In this document: piece by piece, positions 52,683 through 60,249 of the stretch | Numbering within the stretch: the stretch's first letter is position 1 | Layout of the letters: every line of letters starts with the position of its first letter | From: Pseudomonadota bacterium | Lineage (GTDB): Bacteria > Bdellovibrionota > FAC87 > UBA2466 | DNA: 64,000 nucleotides | Direction: 5' to 3' | Assembly: GCA_009927165.1 (NCBI GenBank) | Contig: RFNO01000051.1 | Location: 1 to 64,000, forward strand | The notes under the pieces: model-generated | The model's input: only the letters and a program-made list of their open reading frames with translations | What the model was told of the DNA's origin: nothing | The model's database searches: none | Made by a program: the position numbers and the translations under genes

Positions 52683-53114
52683 TTATTCGTCTCCCTGAGC
52701 TCTGGATTCAAATTTTTCAAACATTTGTGGCAAACTGCTTTCCGTAAGCTTTTTAGCAATCCATCCGGGAACCAAGAAGGCCACACCCACTTCGAGCTCA
52801 TAGCGGACTTGAGTGTGATTCCCCTGAGGGGTTAGGACCCATTTTCCTTGGTTTGTTTTAAAAAAGTCGCTACTCACAAGGCGCCAACTAATTTCTTTCT
52901 CTGGCACAAGTGTAAATTCAAGATCGTAAGCAAAACGTTTTACCACTTCAATCTCGAAGTGAACGGTGACTTTTGGCGTTCCCCTTCCCGCCACAATACT
53001 GGAGGTTTTCACTTCTGGAAGAAAGTCCTTATAGGACTCGAAATCCGCAATAGTGTTGTAAAGTGACGTCGCTGAAACTTTAAATTCCCGATCTCTTTGC
53101 ACTTGATTGGCCAT
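52683..53114 (-). CDS. SRPBCC (Coq10/RatA-like) lipid-binding protein
   Basis: A START-like fold protein of 143 residues, whose pocket binds a hydrophobic ligand. The opening REFKVSATSLYNTIADFESYKDFLP is the hallmark of the polyketide-cyclase/Coq10 (RatA) group, and the strand-rich middle (VTVHFEIEVVKRFAYDLEFTL) and final amphipathic helix (LPQMFEKFESRA) fit. Coq10 members bind ubiquinone; RatA was described as inhibiting ribosome association. Neither role can be picked from sequence. It is second in the glpX operon, 11 bases behind it. Confidence 0.8.
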   Translation of the reverse strand: MANQVQRDREFKVSATSLYNTIADFESYKDFLPEVKTSSIVAGRGTPKVTVHFEIEVVKRFAYDLEFTLVPEKEISWRLVSSDFFKTNQGKWVLTPQGNHTQVRYELEVGVAFLVPGWIAKKLTESSLPQMFEKFESRAQGDE

Positions 53115-53125
53115 ATTCTACTTTC

Positions 53126-54091
53126 TTAGTGACTCCATCCGTAGTTGGGTTTTTTTGCAAAATGGTGTTGAGCTCTGATCTCGCGTATGGTTCCTGTTTC
53201 AGAGCGCATCACTATTGAATGGGTGTGCGCTCCCTTAGCGCCATAACGAACCCCACTCAGGAAACTTCCATGAGTTATCCCGGTAGCAATAAACATCACA
53301 TTACCTTTAGCGAGGTCTTCTAAACCGTAAACTTTGTGTTCATCTTTAATTCCCATTTGCTGGGCACGTTTACGTTCTTCGTCGCTTCTGAACTTGAGCA
53401 CTCCCTGCATATCGCCCCCTAAGCAACGAAGGGCAGCAGCTGCAATCACTCCTTCTGGAGCTCCCCCAATCCCCATGAGGACATCGATACCCGTTTCTTC
53501 CCTCACAGTGGCGATGGCTGCGGAAACATCGCCATCTCCAATTAATCGAATACGGGCCCCACAACTTCTTACTTCATCGATCAACTCTTTGTGTCGTGGA
53601 CGATCTAAAATGATGACCATCAAGTCTTCCATCGATTTACCAGTAGCTTTGGAAATTTCTGCCAGATTCCAAGACGGTGATTTTTTAATGTCAATACACC
53701 CTTTGGCCGCCGGCCCAACCGCAATTTTTTCCATGTAAGTATCAGGTGCGTGGAGCAGACAACCAGGCTCTCCTGCAGCAATAACCGACAACGCTTCACT
53801 CCTCCCTAGCGCCGTGATTGTTGTACCTTCCAAAGGATCGCAAGCGATTTCAATTTTGGGACCCTCACCAGCTCCTACTTTTTCACCAATATAAAGCATG
53901 GGGGCTTCATCTCTCTCCCCTTCTCCGATCACAATCGTTCCGTCAAAGCGGATGGAATCAAAGGCTTTTCTCATGGATTCCACGGCGGCAGCATCGGCAG
54001 CTTTCTCCTGCCCCCGACCAATCCACCGACCTACTGACAAAGCCGCGGCTTCAGTTACCCTGACAAACTCTAATGCTAAATTTCTATCCAT
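53126..54091 (-). CDS. glpX: Class II fructose-1,6-bisphosphatase GlpX
   Basis: Gluconeogenic phosphatase that removes the 1-phosphate of fructose-1,6-bisphosphate. Typical blocks are TIVIGEGERDEAPMLYIGE, EIACDPLEGTTI (metal and phosphate site), GARIRLIGDGDVSAAI, GIGGAPEGVIAAAALRC and FIATGITHGSFLSGV. The length of 321 is normal. GAGGG precedes the ATG. It is the first gene of a six-gene minus operon to rimI, with its promoter in the 152-base gap shared with dciA, which contains an inverted repeat and a T9 run. Confidence 0.96.
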   Translation of the reverse strand: MDRNLALEFVRVTEAAALSVGRWIGRGQEKAADAAAVESMRKAFDSIRFDGTIVIGEGERDEAPMLYIGEKVGAGEGPKIEIACDPLEGTTITALGRSEALSVIAAGEPGCLLHAPDTYMEKIAVGPAAKGCIDIKKSPSWNLAEISKATGKSMEDLMVIILDRPRHKELIDEVRSCGARIRLIGDGDVSAAIATVREETGIDVLMGIGGAPEGVIAAAALRCLGGDMQGVLKFRSDEERKRAQQMGIKDEHKVYGLEDLAKGNVMFIATGITHGSFLSGVRYGAKGAHTHSIVMRSETGTIREIRAQHHFAKKPNYGWSH

Positions 54092-54116
54092 TTACGGAAC
54101 CCTCATATTTAAGAAG

Positions 54117-54149
54117 CTATTCATATCACTCTCTTGTTTGGCTGAATAG
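54117..54149. repeat. Inverted repeat in the glpX/dciA divergent region
   Basis: CTATTCA at 54117-54123 and TGAATAG at 54143-54149 are perfect seven-base arms with a 19-base spacer, about 30 bases upstream of glpX. It could be an operator or a split binding site. Confidence 0.35.
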
Positions 54150-54208
54150 ATCCCCTTGAGTCCTCAACAACTAACTCGGCGCTTCACACTTTTTTTTTAA
54201 AGTTCTAT

Positions 54209-54237
54209 GTGACAGAAAACCAACCAATCTCTAGGGT
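54209..54237 (+). promoter_or_regulatory. Sigma-70-like promoter of dciA, possibly leaderless
   Basis: GTGACA at 54209-54214 and TAGGGT at 54232-54237 are 17 bases apart and the ATG (54244) follows after six bases. AGGG could double as a ribosome site. Confidence 0.42.
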
Positions 54238-54243
54238 AGAGCA

Positions 54244-54645
54244 ATGCCCAAAGATTCGAAATCCGAACAAGAGCTACTGGAGCTTTATAAAAGACGAGTT
54301 TCGGATCGTAAGAAAGGGTTAGCGGCTCGAAGAAAAAGACATATTGCCCGCCCCCAAAAAGCCAATGAGATTTTAGCTGCTTTTTTTAAGGACCAGCCGG
54401 AAACACTCAAAAAAATGGATGAGGCCAGGGCCCTCTTAGCGTGGAATCGCTATGTAGGTCCCGAAGCGGCCCCGTTTTCAGAAGCTATCAAAGTGAACGG
54501 TCATGAAATTGTGGTTTTAGTGAGCGACCCTCTGTGGATGCACCAACTCGTTCTATTGAAAAACCAAATTTTGAAACTTTACAAAAGAGATTTCCCTCGA
54601 TTGAGGATCGATAATCTGTTTTTTAAAAGAAAAACCAGCTCCTAA
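54244..54645 (+). CDS. dciA: DciA/DUF721 replication-helicase loader-like protein
   Basis: DciA is the ancestral bacterial factor that helps load DnaB helicase in species without DnaC or DnaI. The DUF721 core is visible in ALLAWNRYVGPEAAPFSEAI followed by IVVLVSDPLWMHQLVLLKNQ and ILKLYKRDFPRLRIDNLFFK, which matches the family W..vvG..ia..t...., l.v.v.ds.wa.eL and l...i.v..I.f. The N-terminal 50 residues are basic (KGLAARRKRHIARPQK), suited to DNA contact. Family identity is good; the loading role here is inferred. It overlaps convergent dut by four bases. Confidence 0.82.
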   Translation: MPKDSKSEQELLELYKRRVSDRKKGLAARRKRHIARPQKANEILAAFFKDQPETLKKMDEARALLAWNRYVGPEAAPFSEAIKVNGHEIVVLVSDPLWMHQLVLLKNQILKLYKRDFPRLRIDNLFFKRKTSS

Positions 54646-55085
54646 TTCCGCAGGCCGGTACTTCCAAACCCACCTACTCCGCGCTGGGTTTCACTCAGAC
54701 TTGAAACTTCTTTCCACTTAATCTGGTCAACTTTTTGTAAGACTAACTGGGCAATCCGGTCTCCATGCTGAATCGTCACGGCCTCATGGCCCAAGTTGAC
54801 TATAAGAATCATTACTTCTCCCCGAAAGTCGGAATCAATAGTGCCGGGAGCGTTGATCACGGTCAGCCCTTGTTTTATTGATAATCCGCTCCGTGGGCGA
54901 ACTTGTATTTCAAATCCCGTCGGGATTCCAAACGATAAACCTGTAGGTATTGCTCTTCTTTCCTGAGGCTTCAAAATAACTGGCTCTCCCAAACAGGCTT
55001 TTATGTCACATCCCGCACTTCCTACGGTCATATACTGTGGAACTTCAGCTTGTGGGTTGGTTTTTTTAACTTCAACAGAGATCAT
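54642..55085 (-). CDS. dut: dUTP diphosphatase Dut
   Basis: Trimeric dUTPase that hydrolyses dUTP to dUMP and keeps uracil out of DNA. All five motifs are present: AGCDIKA (I), RPRSGLS (II), GTIDSDFRGEVMI (III, with the catalytic Asp), DRIAQLVL (IV) and RGVGGFGSTG (V, the C-terminal arm). The length of 147 is standard. Its ATG overlaps the stop of the M16 peptidase gene by four bases, so it ends the long nusA-type operon, and its own end overlaps dciA by four bases. Confidence 0.97.
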   Translation of the reverse strand: MISVEVKKTNPQAEVPQYMTVGSAGCDIKACLGEPVILKPQERRAIPTGLSFGIPTGFEIQVRPRSGLSIKQGLTVINAPGTIDSDFRGEVMILIVNLGHEAVTIQHGDRIAQLVLQKVDQIKWKEVSSLSETQRGVGGFGSTGLRN

Positions 55086-56350
55086 TCAAATACCGTTAAC
55101 CTTTTTAATTTGGGTTTATGTTTCGAAAGCACAATGAGCGACTCTTTTTCAGGTACAAACAATTCTTTAGCCGCATTTCTCAAATCTTCAGCTGTTACGG
55201 AATCGATAGACTGCAACACTTCTTCCACGGGGACTGCTCTCCCAAAAAGAATTTCATTTCGGGCTAAAGCTTCTTGCCGAGCTTCCATTTGGTCAGCTGA
55301 CAAAAGGATCATCCCTTTTAACTGTCCTTTGACTCGGTCAAGTTCTTCCAAAGAAATGTCTGTTTCCCTGAGCTTATCAAATTCAGCATTCAGGATTTGC
55401 AAGCATTTCCCCAGTGAACGACTGCTCATTCCAGCATAAACAGTGAAAATGCCCGTGTCGGCAAACGGAAGAAAATCGCAATCCACGGTATAGGCAAGAG
55501 CTGCTTTTTCACGAATCTCTTGAAACAAGCGACTGCCCATTCCTCCCCCAAGAACAAAACTGAGCAGTAAATAAGCATACCGCTTAGGATCTCTAACACC
55601 CACGCCTTCGAAACCAACTAAACAATGAAGCTGATCGCTCCCATTTTTCTGGAACCAATGACGTTGATGGTATTTGACCACTGGGTGGTTGAACGGAAGT
55701 CGCTGTTGAGGTTGGTCAAACCGAAAATAATGCTCGCAACGTTCACGCAAAGGCTCAAATTCGATACCTCCCGCTACAGCCACCACGATGTTGGAGGGCT
55801 GATAGTGATCCTCAAAAAACTTCTCTACCATTCCTCTAGTAAATCTCTGAATAGTTTTTCTTGAGCCAATAATAGGCTGACCTAAACTTTCCCCCTTCCA
55901 CACTTGGCGAAAAAGAGAGTCATAAATAGAGTCTTCAGGCGAATCCTCGACCATCGACAATTCTTGAAGAAGCACTTTTCGCTCTCGCTCTAATTCCTGC
56001 TTGGGAAATGTGGGATTCACCACAAGGTCACTGAGCACGTCTAATGCGATGTCGATGTGCTCATTAAGGACCGTAGCATGGAAACAAGTTACTTCTCTTT
56101 CAGTGAAAGCATTGAGCTCCCCCCCGAGGCCTTCCAATACTGTCGCAATTTGCTGAGGAGAGCGGGTTTTGGTACCTTTGAAAGCTAGGTGCTCGATGAA
56201 GTGACTCACTCCGTTTAATGAGGGGATCTCAGAGCTGGACCCCACACGAACCCAAACCCCAACTGAAACAGAACGAACATGGGGATGGCATTCGGCTACC
56301 AAAGTCACGCCCTGACTTAGGACAGCTTTACGAAACTGTGGGCCTATCAT
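55082..56350 (-). CDS. M16 family zinc peptidase (processing-peptidase-like)
   Basis: Inverzincin with the motif HFIEH (His50, Glu53, His54) and the downstream zinc Glu in a stretch following AFTEREVTCF; the N-terminal region GVWVRVGSSSE, GVSHFIEHLAFKGT is typical of the mitochondrial-processing-peptidase/PqqL group. The C-terminal half is the inactive repeat domain (LSFVLGGGMGSRLFQEIREK). No signal peptide is visible, so it is cytoplasmic. It sits between pnp and dut, a common position in Firmicutes and Deltaproteobacteria, and is coupled to dut by ATGA. Confidence 0.93.
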   Translation of the reverse strand: MIGPQFRKAVLSQGVTLVAECHPHVRSVSVGVWVRVGSSSEIPSLNGVSHFIEHLAFKGTKTRSPQQIATVLEGLGGELNAFTEREVTCFHATVLNEHIDIALDVLSDLVVNPTFPKQELERERKVLLQELSMVEDSPEDSIYDSLFRQVWKGESLGQPIIGSRKTIQRFTRGMVEKFFEDHYQPSNIVVAVAGGIEFEPLRERCEHYFRFDQPQQRLPFNHPVVKYHQRHWFQKNGSDQLHCLVGFEGVGVRDPKRYAYLLLSFVLGGGMGSRLFQEIREKAALAYTVDCDFLPFADTGIFTVYAGMSSRSLGKCLQILNAEFDKLRETDISLEELDRVKGQLKGMILLSADQMEARQEALARNEILFGRAVPVEEVLQSIDSVTAEDLRNAAKELFVPEKESLIVLSKHKPKLKRLTVFE

Positions 56351-56355
56351 GGGAA

Positions 56356-58746
56356 TTATTCGTCGTCGCGGCGATTAAACCGATCGTCATCTTCGGAATC
56401 TAAATTCGGCGTATCGCGGTCTTCACGGCCTCGACCAAAATCCCGATCTCTGTCTCGGTCACGATCTCTGTCTCGATCTCGGAATCGATCGTCTCTCCGG
56501 GGCATTCTGTTTCCAGAACGTTCCCCTCTGTCCCGTCCTTGACCAGAGCGACCGCCACGATCAAATCTGGGGCCTCGACCTTCTGGGCGGGGGCCTCGAG
56601 GTCTTTCTTCTCTAAAAGACTCTCCGCTTTCAGCGGGGGCTCCTGCGGGTTTTTCAATAAGGGCTTTGCGAGAGAGGCGAATTTTGCCGTTGGATTCCAC
56701 CTCTAAGCACTTAACCTGAATAACGTCACCCTCTTTGACCACGTCTTCTACGTATCTTACTCTGTGATGCTCGAGTTCTGAAATATGGCAGAGACCTTCG
56801 GTACCAGGGATAATCTCAACAAAGGCTCCAAAATCAGCAATTTTGGTTACTTTGCCTTCATAAGTTTTTCCTGGTTCAGGCTCTTCCACGATTTGACTGA
56901 TAATAGCCATCGCTTTCTGAGCAGAAGCCCCATCAGCCGATGCAATATTGATTAACCCATCGTCCTCAATATCAATCTTAACCCCGGTACGCTCGATAAT
57001 ACTTCGAATAACTTTTCCACCGGAACCGATAACTTCTCGGACTTTATCCGGCTTGACCCGCATTGTGAAAATACGAGGCGCATAAGGAGAAAACTCAGAT
57101 CGTGGTTTATCCAAAACCGCATTCATTTTGGAAAGAACGTGGAGACGACCTTCTCTGGCCTGCTCCAACGCTTGCTCCATAATTTGACGAGACACACCAC
57201 CGATTTTGAGGTCCATTTGAAAGGCAGTAATGCCTTCCTGGGTTCCACAAACTTTAAAATCCATGTCTCCTAAGTGATCTTCATCACCCAAAATATCGGA
57301 GAGGACAGCGATTTTTTCCCCTTCTTTGATAAGTCCCATGGCCACTCCGGCTACTGGTTTTGCGAGGGGCACGCCAGCATCCATCATGGCGAGTGACCCA
57401 CTGCAAACGGTGGCCATAGAAGATGAACCGTTTGATTCAAGAACTTCCGACACAATTCTGATGGTGTACGGGAACTGTTCTTTGCCCGGAATTAACGGTA
57501 CAAGCGCGCGTTCCGCCAAAAAACCATGCCCAATTTCACGGCGCCCCGGTGGACGCAGAGGTCTAGCCTCTCCGACAGAGAACGGCGGGAAGTTATAGTG
57601 CAATAAAAATGTTTTTTGAAACACGCCGCTAATCGAGTCAATTTTTTGTTCGTCATCAGCTGTTCCCAAAGTTACCGTGGCCAACACTTGAGTCTCACCA
57701 CGAGTGAATAATGCAGACCCATGAACTCGAGGCAACAATCCAGTTTCACAAGAAATCGATCGAATTTCATTGAATGCACGACCATCAATACGCTTCTTTG
57801 TGTTCACCGTTAATTCACGTGCGTACGCTGCTTTAATATCTTCGAAATAAGTCCCCACTAATTTGTTTTTGGCTTTTTCTTCATCAGTGGTTGCTTCTTT
57901 TTTGACGAATTTTTCGTTTGCGGCAGCTTTCACTTTGTCTAGCGCTTCGTAACGGGCCAATTTTTCTCGAATAGCAAATGCTTTTTCAAGTTGCGGCCAC
58001 GAAAACTCTCGGACCCCTTCCTTAAGAGCTTCGTCTTTCAGAGGCCGGTCATAGTTTCGCTTTTCTTTTCCGGCTTTTTGCCGAAGTTCTTCTTGCATCT
58101 CAAACACGATTTTCATTTCGTTTTGAGCGTACTCAAGAGCATCAACCATTTCTTTTTCAGAAACTTCTTTGCTCATCCCCTCAACCATGACCACACCAGT
58201 GGGAACTCCAGCTACCAAAATGTCGAGTTTAGTGTTTGGAGCTTCAGACGGAGGAAAATTCAAAACGAATTTACCCCCCAAAAGTCCTACACGGCAGCTT
58301 GCTACGGGACCACTAAAAGGAATGTCGGACATATGAAGAGCAGCGCTGGCTGCAATTGAAGCAACAAAATCCGGTTCATTGACTCCATCTACCGATAATA
58401 CCGTTGCCACGACATTCGTTTCATAAAGATAATCTTCGGGGAATAAGGGGCGAATGGGCCGGTCAATTAATCGGGCTGAAAGAGTAGCTTTTTCAGAAGG
58501 TTTTGCTTCTCTCTTGAAAAATCCTCCAGGGATTCTACCTGCAGAGTAATATTTCTCTTGAAAATCTACTGTTAACGGAAAGAAGTCTGCATACGCTCCC
58601 AGCTTTCTGGCAGACACCACCGTAACTAGAACCATGGTGTCGCCATATTTGGCGAGAACTGAGGCATCCGTTTGTTTTGCTAGTTTTCCCGTTTGAAGAG
58701 TTAATAGACGACCGCCGTACTCGCGGCTTACCTCGACGACGTTCAT
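56356..58746 (-). CDS. pnp: Polyribonucleotide nucleotidyltransferase Pnp
   Basis: Phosphorolytic 3'-5' exoribonuclease, core of the RNA degradosome. Two RNase PH domains flank a helical domain; then a KH domain (REVIGSGGKVIRSIIERTGVK) and an S1 domain (EGKVTKIADFGAFVEIIPGTEG) follow. GRREIGHGFLAERAL and SDILGDEDHLGDMDFKVCGT are classical. The tail beyond residue 700 is unusual: Arg/Gly/Asp/Glu-rich and disordered, with an alternating Arg-Asp run. AAAGGA precedes the ATG. It lies 12 bases downstream of rpsO, the usual rpsO-pnp order. Confidence 0.97.
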   Translation of the reverse strand: MNVVEVSREYGGRLLTLQTGKLAKQTDASVLAKYGDTMVLVTVVSARKLGAYADFFPLTVDFQEKYYSAGRIPGGFFKREAKPSEKATLSARLIDRPIRPLFPEDYLYETNVVATVLSVDGVNEPDFVASIAASAALHMSDIPFSGPVASCRVGLLGGKFVLNFPPSEAPNTKLDILVAGVPTGVVMVEGMSKEVSEKEMVDALEYAQNEMKIVFEMQEELRQKAGKEKRNYDRPLKDEALKEGVREFSWPQLEKAFAIREKLARYEALDKVKAAANEKFVKKEATTDEEKAKNKLVGTYFEDIKAAYARELTVNTKKRIDGRAFNEIRSISCETGLLPRVHGSALFTRGETQVLATVTLGTADDEQKIDSISGVFQKTFLLHYNFPPFSVGEARPLRPPGRREIGHGFLAERALVPLIPGKEQFPYTIRIVSEVLESNGSSSMATVCSGSLAMMDAGVPLAKPVAGVAMGLIKEGEKIAVLSDILGDEDHLGDMDFKVCGTQEGITAFQMDLKIGGVSRQIMEQALEQAREGRLHVLSKMNAVLDKPRSEFSPYAPRIFTMRVKPDKVREVIGSGGKVIRSIIERTGVKIDIEDDGLINIASADGASAQKAMAIISQIVEEPEPGKTYEGKVTKIADFGAFVEIIPGTEGLCHISELEHHRVRYVEDVVKEGDVIQVKCLEVESNGKIRLSRKALIEKPAGAPAESGESFREERPRGPRPEGRGPRFDRGGRSGQGRDRGERSGNRMPRRDDRFRDRDRDRDRDRDRDFGRGREDRDTPNLDSEDDDRFNRRDDE
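56441..56482 (-). repeat. Arg-Asp dipeptide repeat in the Pnp tail
   Basis: The DNA is a low-complexity run of tandem 6-base units encoding alternating Arg and Asp, within a longer Arg/Gly/Asp-rich tail region (about 56359-56650). It is the only clear low-complexity coding run on this side of the window. Confidence 0.8.
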
Positions 58747-58758
58747 AGTGATGTTCCT

Positions 58759-59028
58759 TTACTTTCTGATATTCAGACGCTCGATCAAAGTCTGATAGCG
58801 TGTGGTGTCAGTTTTCTTGATGTAGTCCAGAAGCCGTCTTCTCGAACTTACGAGTTTTAGAAGGCCTCTTCGCGAATGATGATCTTTCTTATGCTCTTTG
58901 AAATGTGGAGCAAGACTGTTGATGCGTTCCGTGAGAAGCGCTATCTGAACATCAGACGAACCAGTATCTCCTTCATGGGTTTTGTAGCTTTTAATCAGAA
59001 CCGACTTTTTTTCCTTTGTGAGACTCAA
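58759..59028 (-). CDS. rpsO: 30S ribosomal protein S15
   Basis: Primary 16S-binding protein of the platform. The 89 residues follow the family closely: [41 protein letters not shown] and [23 protein letters not shown]. The start is TTG, with GAGGT five to six bases before it; there is no ATG alternative in frame that keeps the N-terminus. In Gammaproteobacteria S15 represses its own mRNA through a leader structure; the gap to truB is only 19 bases, too short to show such an element. pnp follows 12 bases later. Confidence 0.97.
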   Translation of the reverse strand: MSLTKEKKSVLIKSYKTHEGDTGSSDVQIALLTERINSLAPHFKEHKKDHHSRRGLLKLVSSRRRLLDYIKKTDTTRYQTLIERLNIRK

Positions 59029-59047
59029 CTTTCGACCTCTTTTTAAA

Positions 59048-59875
59048 TTACATAGCTAAATTATGGGACCCAGGGTTACCACTATTAAATGGTCTTGGCA
59101 ATTGAGGATTTTCTTGCCCTGAAAACCCTTCATGCTTCGGGCCCAGAGCCTGGTGCCCCCGGACCAGTCCTTCCGCCCTCAAAAGCTCAGTAAAGTGCTG
59201 AAAGCCCCTGAGACGCTCCCCTTGCGGGTTAGTTGTGAGCTGGGCTACCGTTCGGCTGGCTTCGATTAAAAAAGGCCCACAGGCTAGTCTTCGAAGCTCT
59301 GTGAGGTACCCTAAAGTTCCCAAACGGAGGGCAATTTCTTGACCTAAGCTTCGAATATAAGTGCCTTTGGAGCAATGGACATCAAATACCAGTCTATTGC
59401 CCGAAAACTCGACAAGATCGAGCCGATAAAGCTGAACAGGGACCCGCTCTCGTGGAATATTTACATTCTGACGAGCAAGTTCGTACAGCCTAACTCCCTT
59501 AACTTTTTTGGCACTAAACATGGGTGGAAGCTGCTGCCATTCCCCTAAAAAGCTGGCCAAACAGGATTCTATCATTTCCCGGTTCAAGTCGGGAACAGGT
59601 GCCTCTTGGATTACTTGTCCCGTCAAATCCAAAGAGTCAGTTTCCTTCCCTAATTCAAGAGTAGCTCGGTAAACTTTATCTGCATTTAACAAAGCGTTGG
59701 ACAACTTAGTTGCTCGACCTAACAAAACGACCAAAACACCAGTTGCAAAAGGATCAAGACTTCCGGCATGACCTATTTTTTCCTTGGGGTAAATTTTTTT
59801 GAGTTCACGAATAACGTCAAAACTTGTCGGCCCCACTGGCTTATCAATAATGAACAGAGCCTCTGAGTGCATCAT
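59048..59875 (-). CDS. truB: tRNA pseudouridine-55 synthase TruB
   Basis: Makes the conserved pseudouridine in the T loop of tRNAs. The motif [21 protein letters not shown] contains the catalytic Asp; [38 protein letters not shown] and [15 protein letters not shown] are family blocks. A PUA-type domain is lacking; instead the last 45 residues form a Gly/Pro/Asn-rich tail ([16 protein letters not shown]) with no clear homology. Two adjacent ATG codons serve as start, the first overlapping the rbfA stop by one base (TAATG). Confidence 0.96.
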   Translation of the reverse strand: MMHSEALFIIDKPVGPTSFDVIRELKKIYPKEKIGHAGSLDPFATGVLVVLLGRATKLSNALLNADKVYRATLELGKETDSLDLTGQVIQEAPVPDLNREMIESCLASFLGEWQQLPPMFSAKKVKGVRLYELARQNVNIPRERVPVQLYRLDLVEFSGNRLVFDVHCSKGTYIRSLGQEIALRLGTLGYLTELRRLACGPFLIEASRTVAQLTTNPQGERLRGFQHFTELLRAEGLVRGHQALGPKHEGFSGQENPQLPRPFNSGNPGSHNLAM

Positions 59876-60249
59876 TATTCTTCTCCTGCCGGCGACTGTT
59901 GCGACTGCTCAATCAACTGCATGAGATGAGTCACTTGTCCAGAGTGTGTGTCCTGCTTGAATCGGAGTTCCGGAGTGAATTTGGAAGCCATGATTTGGCC
60001 GACTTTCCGACGGAAAAATGGAGTAGCGCTTTTGAGACCCTTTTCAATTTCGGCGCGCTTCTTGTCCGATAATTGAGCCCCGTCTCGTGAATCGTAGTAG
60101 ACCCACGCCAAATGGAGATCCTTGGAAACTTCCACTTCAGTGAAAATAATGTCAACTAAACGAGGGTCGGAAATATCTTTCAAGAGAACATTCATGAGTT
60201 CATCTCGAATCATGGTTCCAACTCGCTCGGTGCGACGATTCGAGCTCAT
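59875..60249 (-). CDS. rbfA: Ribosome-binding factor A
   Basis: KH-fold assembly factor for 30S subunit 16S maturation and cold adaptation. The 124 residues have RRTERVGTMIRDELMNVLLKDISDPRL, the classical opening, followed by FTEVEVSKDLHLAWVYY and the C-terminal PELRFKQDTHSGQVTHLMQLI. It overlaps infB by four bases at its start and truB by one at its end. The order infB-rbfA-truB-rpsO is conserved across bacteria. Confidence 0.97.
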   Translation of the reverse strand: MSSNRRTERVGTMIRDELMNVLLKDISDPRLVDIIFTEVEVSKDLHLAWVYYDSRDGAQLSDKKRAEIEKGLKSATPFFRRKVGQIMASKFTPELRFKQDTHSGQVTHLMQLIEQSQQSPAGEE

